Made by a program: the position numbers and the translations under genes
Shown here: one piece after another, positions 1 through 5,851 of the stretch
Numbering within the stretch: the first letter of the stretch is position 1
Layout of the letters: the number at the start of each line of letters is the position of its first letter
Assembly: GCA_903821715.1 (NCBI GenBank)
Contig: CAIJMB010000001.1
Location: forward strand, 1-7,771
Origin: an uncultured Flavobacteriales bacterium
Lineage (GTDB): Bacteria; Bacteroidota; Bacteroidia; Flavobacteriales; Schleiferiaceae
DNA length: 7,771 nt
Reading direction: 5' to 3'
The notes under the pieces: generated by a model
Databases searched by the model: none
Seen by the model: only the letters and a program-made list of their open reading frames with translations
What the model was told of the DNA's origin: nothing

Positions 1-1
1 A

Positions 2-1309
2 CCCTTCATTCAGCACTGAGTCCTGCATGCGAAGTGCCGTAAAGTAGGCGTCGTAGGTCTGGCCCGCGTCCTCGTGGGTCGTGTAGGCGCGCACAAACCA
101 ATCCTCGCCCTTGCGAAGTTCCACGCGGTTTTGAAGAAACTGTATGCCCCTAAGGCTAAACCGGTTATCTCCCTGATACACCGTAGTACCTGTTCCGTAG
201 TTCAGGGCATAAATCCCCTCGACTCCGCCCTTGCTGCGGTAGTGCACCGAGGTGCTCATTTTTAGGTTTTCGGTGTTGTAGTCCACCAGCTCCGATTCTT
301 CAATGCCGCGGCGGTGGTAGTTGCCAATGCCCGCGTAGGTTTTGACGTCGCCCCCGTGGTCGTAGGTCATTTCGTCTCCGTAGCGGTTCACGGCATCGTA
401 GCCGCCGGGGTTGTCTATGGCGGACTCTGAATCATCGGTCGGATTCATATTGGTCGCCTCCCAATCGTCAGCCCTGAGGGCAAAAAGGTTGATTTTGTAG
501 GCCCAGCTGGCGCTGCCGTCGGCCCGCTTAAAGGCCTCTGCATGGCGGAACCCAAATTCCGCCAAGCGGCGCTCGCCCCCCTTGAACTGCACCGAAGTCC
601 CCTGAAATCGGTAGGGGTCTTTGGTGGTCATGGCGATGACGCCATTGAATGCCGAGGGGCCGTAGAGTGCGCCTACCGCGCCCGAAATCACGTCAACCTG
701 CTGCACGTCGAGCTCTGAGGCACCCAAAAAGTTCCCCAACGAAAAGTTCAAGCCGGGCGCCTGATTGTCAACGCCGTCGATGACCTGTAGGCTCCGTACC
801 GGGCTGGTGCTGTTGAATCCGCGTGTGTTAATAATTTTAAATCCGATGCTGGCGGAGGTGAGGTCAACGCCCTTCATGCTCCCCAGGGCTTCATAAAAGT
901 TGGGCGCGGGCGCCTCCTTCATGCTGGCCAAATCCAGCGCCTCGACCGTGAGCGGAGCCTGCTTTTGCTTTTCAGAAATTTTTGAAGCCACAATTTGTGC
1001 CTCGGCGAGTTCCACCGACGAAGCGTTGAGCTTGATATTTAGCGGATTCGCATTCCGCACCTCAGCTCTGTAGGGCTCGTACGCAAAAGCTTTCACCGAA
1101 ATGGTCGCAGGAAGCTGTACCCCCTGAACGACAAATTTGCCGTCGGAGTCCGTTACCGCCTTAGTTGAGCCCAGCGTAACGACCGCCGAAGGCACCCCCT
1201 CCCGAGTTTTGGCGTCGGTCACGGTTCCGGTGATGCGGGCGGTTTGCGCATAGATTGGTAGGACGAGCACTAAGCTCAGCAAGCCAAGGATGCGGGCAAC
1301 TAACTTCAT
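2..1309 (-). CDS. TonB-dependent outer-membrane receptor, N-terminal part (runs off left edge)
   Basis: Read on the minus strand from the ATG at 1309, the frame stays open for 436 codons to the window edge, so the C-terminal part of the barrel is missing. Residues 1-21 form a signal peptide (MKLVARI, a hydrophobic LGLLSLVLVL core, cleavage probably after PIYA). About 24-97 is a carboxypeptidase-regulatory-like beta-sandwich (ITGTVTDAKTREGVPSAVV, later TDSDGKFVV), the N-terminal extension typical of Bacteroidota receptors. About 110-230 is the plug, with the motifs NTRGFNS (161-167), LQVIDGV (174-180) and YGPSAFNGVIAMTTKDP (216-232). Barrel strands begin after about 235. The family uses TonB/ExbBD energy to import large substrates across the outer membrane. 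The substrate cannot be told: no SusD gene lies on the upstream side, and the downstream side is outside the window. It follows the aminotransferase by 43 nt and probably has its own promoter. Confidence 0.93.
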   Translation of the reverse strand, partial: MKLVARILGLLSLVLVLPIYAQTARITGTVTDAKTREGVPSAVVTLGSTKAVTDSDGKFVVQGVQLPATISVKAFAYEPYRAEVRNANPLNIKLNASSVELAEAQIVASKISEKQKQAPLTVEALDLASMKEAPAPNFYEALGSMKGVDLTSASIGFKIINTRGFNSTSPVRSLQVIDGVDNQAPGLNFSLGNFLGASELDVQQVDVISGAVGALYGPSAFNGVIAMTTKDPYRFQGTSVQFKGGERRLAEFGFRHAEAFKRADGSASWAYKINLFALRADDWEATNMNPTDDSESAIDNPGGYDAVNRYGDEMTYDHGGDVKTYAGIGNYHRRGIEESELVDYNTENLKMSTSVHYRSKGGVEGIYALNYGTGTTVYQGDNRFSLRGIQFLQNRVELRKGEDWFVRAYTTHEDAGQTYDAYFTALRMQDSVLNEG

Positions 1310-1329
1310 AAAGGGGCGTTTAGGTCCCT

Positions 1330-1361
1330 GAAAAGTACGGATTTTCGGAACACTACGGGAA
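1330..1361 (-). promoter_or_regulatory. Candidate Bacteroidota promoter for the TonB receptor
   Basis: On the minus strand a TACTTTTC box (1337 down to 1330) resembles the Bacteroidota -7 element TAnnTTTG with the last base changed. A TTC (1361-1359) lies 21 bases further upstream, where TTG is expected. The -33 part lies inside the final codons of the aminotransferase gene. The box ends 20 nt before the receptor ATG. This rests only on consensus matching by eye in a short spacer. Confidence 0.35.
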
Positions 1362-2261
1362 CGGCACCGTCCAGCGACCGCTCGCTACCCGGGCGTGAAA
1401 GGCCTCGGCGAGGCCGGCCGAAATGGGTCCGCCCTGGCCACTGCCGATGCATCGCCCGTCCACCTCGACCACGGGAGTGAGTTCGCCCATGGTTCCGGTG
1501 CCGAAGGCCTCGTCGGCCGTGTAGAGTTCGGTCAGCGACAGGTCGCGTTCCTCGGTCGGAATCCCCAACTCACGACCCAGCTCCAGCACGATTCCGCGCG
1601 TGATGCCCGGAAGGCAGTTGGTCGCGTGCGGTGTGAGCAGGTGACCACCCCGGATCATGAAGATGTTGGTTCCGTTCATCTCGGCCACAAATCCGCGCTC
1701 GTCGAGCATCAGGGCGTCGTCGGCCCCTGCGACGTTGGCCTGAATCTTTGCCAAGATGTTGTTAATGAGGTTGTTGTGGTGGATTTTTGAATCTACAAAC
1801 TGCGGACTGTTGCGGCGAATCGCCGACGTCACGATGCGCACACCCGCGGCGTTGTCGTATACGGGCTTCTTCCACTCCGCCAGCACAATAAGTGTGCAGC
1901 CCTTTTGGTTGAGGCGCGGATCCATTCCTGAGGTAATCTTCTCGCCGCGCGTCAGGGTTAGCCGAATGTGGCTGTCACCGCGCATTCCATTCGCTTCAAG
2001 CGTTTGAAAGATGGCGGAACGGACTTCGTCCCGCGTCGGAACGTTAGAGAAGGCCATCGCGTGGGCCGAAGCAAAAAGTCGATCGAGGTGGTAGTCCAGG
2101 GCAAAGATTCCGTTGGTATAGACCCGAAGGCCCTCCCACACCGCGTCGCCACCTTGAACGGCGGAATCAAATACACTCACTTTTGCCTGGTCGCGTGGCC
2201 AGAGGCGGTCGCCGACCCAAACCTGAAGGTTGGCATTTTGGGGATTAAACGTTTGAAGCAT
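1353..2261 (-). CDS. Class IV PLP-dependent aminotransferase (branched-chain / D-amino-acid aminotransferase-like)
   Basis: This 302-residue protein is a fold-type IV pyridoxal-phosphate enzyme of usual family length, with no signal peptide (cytoplasmic). Visible landmarks are FDSAVQGGDAVWEGLRVY (31-48, N-terminal substrate-side region), the probable Schiff-base lysine K159 in DSKIHHNN, E194 in AEMNGTNIF (the acid that pairs with the PLP ring nitrogen), the LPGITR phosphate-cup segment (217-222) and GTMGELTPV (256-264). The order and spacing match E. coli IlvE (AAKAGGNY, SEGAGENLF, LPGITR, GTAAEITPV). Specificity is not readable: BCAT, D-amino-acid transaminase and 4-amino-4-deoxychorismate lyase share these motifs. 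It starts 11 nt after the sulfotransferase-like gene with no recognisable Shine-Dalgarno sequence, so the two are probably one transcript. The pairing recalls plant fusion proteins carrying both domains, so it may not act as a housekeeping IlvE. Confidence 0.93.
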   Translation of the reverse strand: MLQTFNPQNANLQVWVGDRLWPRDQAKVSVFDSAVQGGDAVWEGLRVYTNGIFALDYHLDRLFASAHAMAFSNVPTRDEVRSAIFQTLEANGMRGDSHIRLTLTRGEKITSGMDPRLNQKGCTLIVLAEWKKPVYDNAAGVRIVTSAIRRNSPQFVDSKIHHNNLINNILAKIQANVAGADDALMLDERGFVAEMNGTNIFMIRGGHLLTPHATNCLPGITRGIVLELGRELGIPTEERDLSLTELYTADEAFGTGTMGELTPVVEVDGRCIGSGQGGPISAGLAEAFHARVASGRWTVPFP

Positions 2262-2272
2262 TTGAAGCGAAT

Positions 2273-2983
2273 TTAATCGATGGGGTGCGACTGGTTAGCC
2301 AAGCGCGCATAAAGTGGGGCCACCTCTTCGGCCAAAGCCTCGAGATGCTCAGCCATGCGCGGGGGTTCAGGAGACGCCAGGCCAAAGCCGGTGGACTGGT
2401 GTACTTGAGCATACCAGTGCGGAGCCCACACCCCGTCGTAGGGCTTGGGGCCCGCTGGCCAAGACAGCTGTTCCGATCGAAATTCAAGGTCCAACGCAGC
2501 GCATACGGCGCGAAACCCCCGTTCGGGATCTCGCAGGAGTTGGTCCGAGTCGACCACCACGTACTGGGACCCCAGGGATTGCAGCTGGTTAAGTGCTTCG
2601 AGCTGCTCGCGCAGGGCCACGTCGCGCAGCTGCACGTCCGGAACCACCTTGGCAAACGAAGCGATGACTTTGCGGGGACTTCGAATCCACAGAATGTGCT
2701 TCCAGCCCGCCGCGGGGTTGAGGTCTACGCCGTCCATGTGGTGCGCCATGTTTTTGAGGTACACCGGTTCGGGGCACCCCGCGAGCTGAACCCAAACTTC
2801 GGCTGGGTCCTTAGGCTGGCTCGCTAAAACGTCCGCACGTCCGGGATGGTCCGCGCCCGTTCGCGCCAAGTAGGCCGCATAAAAGGGCTCGTCGACCACC
2901 GACCAGCCCGGCCGCTGGGCAAAGCTGTACATCAGGGCTGTCGAAACATTTCGCGGACCCGAAAGGGCGTGGACTACATCCAT
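2273..2983 (-). CDS. Sulfotransferase-like P-loop protein, first gene of an operon with the aminotransferase
   Basis: The protein has 236 residues. It opens directly on a P-loop: residues 8-21 (SGPRNVSTALMYSF) match the 5'-phosphosulfate-binding loop of sulfotransferases, and IRSPRKVIASF (100-110) matches the 3'-phosphate-binding segment of the RNPKDVxVS type, both used by that family to hold PAPS. DEPFYAAYL (31-39) follows the P-loop, and the C-terminal third has a conserved-looking WxAGPKPYDGVWAPHWY segment (175-191). No signal peptide or membrane helix is seen, so it should be cytoplasmic. Whether it transfers sulfate is not shown; some members of this superfamily have unknown chemistry. 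The ATG at 2983 is the natural start, because the P-loop begins seven residues later and a candidate -7 box lies immediately upstream. The TAA stop is 11 nt from the aminotransferase ATG. It is divergent from the cytochrome gene. Confidence 0.85.
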   Translation of the reverse strand: MDVVHALSGPRNVSTALMYSFAQRPGWSVVDEPFYAAYLARTGADHPGRADVLASQPKDPAEVWVQLAGCPEPVYLKNMAHHMDGVDLNPAAGWKHILWIRSPRKVIASFAKVVPDVQLRDVALREQLEALNQLQSLGSQYVVVDSDQLLRDPERGFRAVCAALDLEFRSEQLSWPAGPKPYDGVWAPHWYAQVHQSTGFGLASPEPPRMAEHLEALAEEVAPLYARLANQSHPID

Positions 2984-2989
2984 AGTAAA

Positions 2990-3019
2990 CGAATGTACGC
3001 GTTGGTAACGGATTTGTAA
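2990..3019 (-). promoter_or_regulatory. Candidate promoter for the sulfotransferase-aminotransferase operon
   Basis: On the minus strand TACATTCG (2997 down to 2990) matches the Bacteroidota -7 element TAnnTTTG except at one base. TTA (3019-3017) stands 19 bases upstream in place of TTG. The box ends 6 nt before the ATG at 2983, so a transcript would have almost no leader. It lies in the 73-bp divergent spacer shared with the cytochrome gene. Weak evidence from consensus only. Confidence 0.35.
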
Positions 3020-3034
3020 TCTGGGCTATCTTCA
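3002..3034 (+). promoter_or_regulatory. Candidate promoter for the cytochrome c lipoprotein
   Basis: TTG at 3002-3004 is followed after 22 bases by TATCTTCA (3027-3034), a variant of the Bacteroidota -7 box TAnnTTTG. The spacing is within the usual range for this phylum. The box continues as CCCTAG and closely resembles the sequence before the small membrane protein near 7131. The expected leader is roughly 17-19 nt. Confidence 0.4.
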
Positions 3035-3056
3035 CCCTAGTAAACAAAGCCATACC

Positions 3057-3398
3057 ATGACCACCCGTTACCTTTTCACCACTGCCATCACCATTGCCGT
3101 AGTTTCACTTCTAGCCGCGTGCGGATCCGCCAAAAGCACGTCTGCCATCAATTTGACCGCGGCCCAAGCGAAATACCCCGGGTACAGTATGGCGGATTTC
3201 ACGACCGGACAAGCATTGTATGCTGCAAACTGCGGGCGCTGCCACCCCGCCTTCGCGCCAAACTCACACACTGAAGCGCAGTGGGCGAAATGGGTTCCAA
3301 AAATGGTACCTATGGCCAATAAAGAAGCCGGAACCGTCGCTATTGACGAGTCCGGCCAGGAGCTAATCCTCAAATTTTTGTACGCAGCGTCGCACTAA
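3057..3398 (+). CDS. Small mono-haem cytochrome c lipoprotein
   Basis: The 113-residue precursor has a short N-terminus with a hydrophobic stretch (about 5-20) and a lipobox LLAAC, so Cys22 would be lipidated and the protein anchored to a membrane facing the periplasm. After a Ser/Ala linker the mature part has one c-type haem site, C59-G-R-C62-H63, inside LYAANCGRCHPAF, with His63 as the proximal ligand. Met83 or Met86 in VPKMVPM is the likely distal ligand; W77/W79 precede it, and an amphipathic C-terminal helix (about 99-110) closes the domain. That order fits a minimal class I cytochrome c fold. It probably shuttles electrons, but no oxidase, reductase or peroxidase gene lies beside it, so its partner is unknown. 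Its TAA overlaps the stop codon of the convergent DoxX-like gene. Confidence 0.88.
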   Translation: MTTRYLFTTAITIAVVSLLAACGSAKSTSAINLTAAQAKYPGYSMADFTTGQALYAANCGRCHPAFAPNSHTEAQWAKWVPKMVPMANKEAGTVAIDESGQELILKFLYAASH

Positions 3399-3769
3399 AC
3401 CTTGGGCGCGAGCGCCCCTTGGCGGAACGTGACGTAGGACGTCATCAAAATTCCGAGGATTACTAGCGGAAAAAACGTTTGCGCATCAGGCCCGTCCACC
3501 ATGTAGTGGCTGAAGGTCGCCGCCAACAGTGAAAATGTGAAGCCGGCATAGGCCCATTCTTTCAAGCGTGCAGGTGCCATCGGAACGATGAGCACAAGGG
3601 CTCCGGCCACCTTCATGATGTTGAGAAACACCCGAAAGTAGTCAGGGTACCCAAGGTGGGCCACCCCAGCCTTGGCCATTTCGGTATGGCCAGTGAGAGC
3701 GGGCATCACGCCTTCAAATAGAAAAATGATGCCGGTGGCAATCCAGAAAGTCAGTCGTGTTTTGTTCAT
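3395..3769 (-). CDS. DoxX-like small integral membrane protein
   Basis: From the ATG at 3769 the protein has 124 residues and four predicted membrane helices (about 7-23, 46-64, 73-90 and 99-115). LGYPDYF (39-45), the MKVAGALVLIVP helix and LKEWAYAGFTFSLLAATFSH (69-88) are the usual landmarks of the DoxX-like (DoxX_2) family. Members sit in the inner membrane; their biochemical role is mostly undefined, with links to quinone/thiol redox balance proposed for some DoxX relatives. I chose this start because ATG and the TGA of the upstream S9 peptidase gene share an ATGA, the classic geometry of translational coupling. An in-frame ATG at 3781 would add MAQT and give a 16-nt overlap. Its TAG stop overlaps the stop of the convergent cytochrome gene, so no room exists for a separate terminator. 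Confidence 0.86.
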   Translation of the reverse strand: MNKTRLTFWIATGIIFLFEGVMPALTGHTEMAKAGVAHLGYPDYFRVFLNIMKVAGALVLIVPMAPARLKEWAYAGFTFSLLAATFSHYMVDGPDAQTFFPLVILGILMTSYVTFRQGALAPKV

Positions 3770-5790
3770 GGTTTGAGCCATTCGTTGAGCCAGTTAAAAA
3801 ATTCGTGCTGCCACACCAGCGCGTTCTGTGGGTTCATAACCCAGTGGCCTTCTTCGGGGAAGTATAGAAATCGAGACGGAATTCCGCGCAGCTGAGCCGC
3901 TTGATACGCCTCCATGCCTTGGTTGAGCGGAACCCTAAAGTCGTTGCCCCCGTGAATCACGAGGAGCGGGGCGGTCCACTTGTCCACGTGGTTTTTAGGA
4001 TTGAATTCGCCGTAGGACTTGGATTGGGGCTGGTCCCAGAAGGATCCGCCCAAGTCGTGGTTGGCAAAAAACAGCTCCTCGGTGGTGCCGTACCAGCTGT
4101 CCATGTTGAAGAGTCCGCAGTGCGAAATCAGCGCTTTGAAGCGGCCCTCGTGAATGCCCGCGAGCTGGTAAACGCTGTAGCCGCCATAGCTGGCACCCAC
4201 GGCGCCGAGGCGCGCGGCGTCGACGTAGGGCTCGGCAGACACCGCGTCAATTGCCGCGAGGTAGTCCTTCATCGCTTGCCCGCCCCAGTCGCCTGAGATC
4301 TGCTCGTTCCATTCGCGGCCAAAGCCTGGAACTCCGCGGCGGTTCGGTGCGACGACGATATAGCCCTGGGCTGCCATCACCTGAAAGTTCCACCGAAAGC
4401 TGTAGAACGCGCTCACCGTGCTCTGCGGGCCTCCTTGGCAGTACAGCAGGGCTGGGTACTTCTTTGCAGGGTCAAAATTCGGCGGGTACATCACCCACGT
4501 CAGCATTTTTTTGCCGTCGCTGGTCGGAATCCAGCGCTTCTCAACCGTGCCGCGCGCAATCTTGGCATAGTCGGCGTCATTGACGTGGGTCAGAGCCACC
4601 GGGGCTTTGCCGCCCAGTGTGTAGAGCTCGTTGGCCTGGTTCTGGTCCATGCGCTCGGCCACCAGGATCTTGCCCGCATAATCAAAGCCGCCAAAGTCGA
4701 AGTCGCCCGAGGTCAAGGGCGTCACCGTGGCCTTCGCCCCCTTGAGCTCAAGGCGGATCAGCTGGTTGGACGCCTCTTGGGTCACGTTCAGAACCATACT
4801 TGTGGGCCCCACCCACTTCAGGTCGTTGACGTACTCGCCTGCTACGTCGATACGGCGAGGCTGCGCGCCCAGCGTGCTGAGGTCGAGCAGGTGGAGCTGG
4901 TTGACGTCGGATTCAAAGCCGTCGGTGGGCATTGCCGTAAAGGCCAGCGTCTTGCCGTCGGGCGAAATGCGCGGGTTTCCGTCGTAGCCGCTCAGGCCCG
5001 GAAGCTCCGTAGTCTTCGACGTAGCCACGTCGTAGCGGTAGAGCTTCGAATCGGTGTGCAGCGCGAACTCCTTACCAGTGGCCAGCTTGGCTGAATACAC
5101 GATAAATGACCCATCGGGGCTGATGTCAAAGGACTCGGCTCCGCCAAACGGAGGCAGCGGCGCATGGCCGCGTACGCCCTTGAGAATGTCGGTGTACTCC
5201 GTGGCCGGATTGGGTGCGTCGGGAACTACGTGCGCAAACGCCACGTGGTTGTAGTGGTAGTCGGTCCAGCTGTCCCAGTGGCGGTACATCAGATCGTCAA
5301 ACACGGCGTAGTTGGCCTTTGGCGCTTCGGGGTGGCGCTCGAGCGGAGTTTGGTCGAGCTTTTCACGCGTCACAAATGCCACAATCCATTGGCCGTTGGA
5401 CAGTTCTCGGAACTTGACATCGCTGGCCCCGCCCGGAATATCCAAGTGCACCCGCACGTCGCTGCCATCAAGGGCGCGTGACTTGAGTTTGCCTTGGTGC
5501 ACGTACGCCACGCGGGTTCCGCCTTTGACAAAGGTGGCGCTTAGCTCCGACCCGGGGTCCGCAGCAAGGCTGCGCGTTTCGCCGGTCGCCGCATTCACTA
5601 AAAAGAGGTCGCGGTTGCCCTTATTGGCCTCGAGGTCGTAGCGCGTCACACCGTAGGCAACCCATCCGCTCGAAGCAGCATCGTCGAGGCTCACACGGCC
5701 GAGCGACCAGAGTAGTTCGGGGGTCATCACGCTTTGCGCTGAGGCCAATGAAGTTGCGAGTACGAGGCTCCCCAAGAATATGTTCTTCAT
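3766..5790 (-). CDS. Periplasmic S9-family serine peptidase (DPP5-like prolyl oligopeptidase family)
   Basis: From the ATG at 5790 the protein has 674 residues and begins with a signal peptide (MKNIFLGSLVLATSLASAQ), so it acts in the periplasm. Residues about 25-420 form the beta-propeller, with repeated DISPDGS / RISPDGK blades (222-228, 275-280). About 425-674 is the alpha/beta-hydrolase domain: oxyanion-side CQGGPQ (451-456), nucleophile Ser534 in VGASYGGYS, Asp617 in VIHGGNDFRVP and His649 in PEEGHWV complete the catalytic triad. The length and triad order fit dipeptidyl-peptidase 5-type enzymes of Bacteroidota, which remove dipeptides from oligopeptides outside the inner membrane; exact specificity is inferred. 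An upstream in-frame ATG at 5808 would add MCYLTP in front of the signal peptide and lie upstream of the candidate -7 box, so I rejected it. The TGA overlaps the DoxX-like start. Confidence 0.93.
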   Translation of the reverse strand: MKNIFLGSLVLATSLASAQSVMTPELLWSLGRVSLDDAASSGWVAYGVTRYDLEANKGNRDLFLVNAATGETRSLAADPGSELSATFVKGGTRVAYVHQGKLKSRALDGSDVRVHLDIPGGASDVKFRELSNGQWIVAFVTREKLDQTPLERHPEAPKANYAVFDDLMYRHWDSWTDYHYNHVAFAHVVPDAPNPATEYTDILKGVRGHAPLPPFGGAESFDISPDGSFIVYSAKLATGKEFALHTDSKLYRYDVATSKTTELPGLSGYDGNPRISPDGKTLAFTAMPTDGFESDVNQLHLLDLSTLGAQPRRIDVAGEYVNDLKWVGPTSMVLNVTQEASNQLIRLELKGAKATVTPLTSGDFDFGGFDYAGKILVAERMDQNQANELYTLGGKAPVALTHVNDADYAKIARGTVEKRWIPTSDGKKMLTWVMYPPNFDPAKKYPALLYCQGGPQSTVSAFYSFRWNFQVMAAQGYIVVAPNRRGVPGFGREWNEQISGDWGGQAMKDYLAAIDAVSAEPYVDAARLGAVGASYGGYSVYQLAGIHEGRFKALISHCGLFNMDSWYGTTEELFFANHDLGGSFWDQPQSKSYGEFNPKNHVDKWTAPLLVIHGGNDFRVPLNQGMEAYQAAQLRGIPSRFLYFPEEGHWVMNPQNALVWQHEFFNWLNEWLKP

Positions 5791-5794
5791 GGGG

Positions 5795-5825
5795 GTAAGG
5801 TAGCACAACCTTCGTGGAAGCGCAA
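5795..5825 (-). promoter_or_regulatory. Candidate promoter for the S9 peptidase-DoxX operon
   Basis: On the minus strand TTG (5825-5823) is followed after 20 bases by TACCTTAC (5802-5795), a variant of the Bacteroidota -7 box. It continues as CCCC into the ATG at 5790, so the box ends 4 nt before the start codon and the transcript would be leaderless or nearly so. It overlaps the opposing promoter of the DUF819 gene. Confidence 0.45.
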
Positions 5826-5841
5826 CTTAGCCCTAGATTTG
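5811..5841 (+). promoter_or_regulatory. Candidate promoter for the DUF819 gene
   Basis: TAGATTTG (5834-5841) is an exact match to the Bacteroidota -7 element TAnnTTTG. TTC at 5811-5813 lies 20 bases upstream, in the position of the TTG element. The box ends 10 nt before the ATG at 5852, implying a leader of only about 5-7 nt. The two elements interleave with the divergent promoter on the other strand. Confidence 0.5.
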
Positions 5842-5851
5842 GCCCCCGAAC

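Noticed and set aside
74..265. 63-codon plus-strand open frame at the left edge
   Set aside because: It lies antisense to the TonB receptor, whose frame is open throughout and carries clear receptor motifs.
1310..1352. Possible terminator between the aminotransferase and the TonB receptor
   Set aside because: No convincing inverted repeat with a T-run is seen in these 43 bases; only the candidate promoter was kept.
2285..2827. 180-codon plus-strand open frame
   Set aside because: It is antisense to the sulfotransferase-like gene and shows no domain or start signal; it is a by-product of G+C-rich codon use.
3770..3781. Upstream ATG for the DoxX-like gene
   Set aside because: It gives a 16-nt overlap with the peptidase gene, whereas the ATG at 3769 gives the common ATGA overlap. 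It cannot be fully excluded.
4435..5094. 219-codon plus-strand open frame
   Set aside because: It lies wholly inside the S9 peptidase gene, antisense to it. It has no recognisable domain, and the peptidase strand has a complete catalytic triad and signal peptide.
5791..5808. Upstream ATG giving a six-residue longer S9 peptidase
   Set aside because: The added MCYLTP would precede a complete signal peptide, and this ATG is upstream of the candidate -7 box, so it would not be on the transcript.
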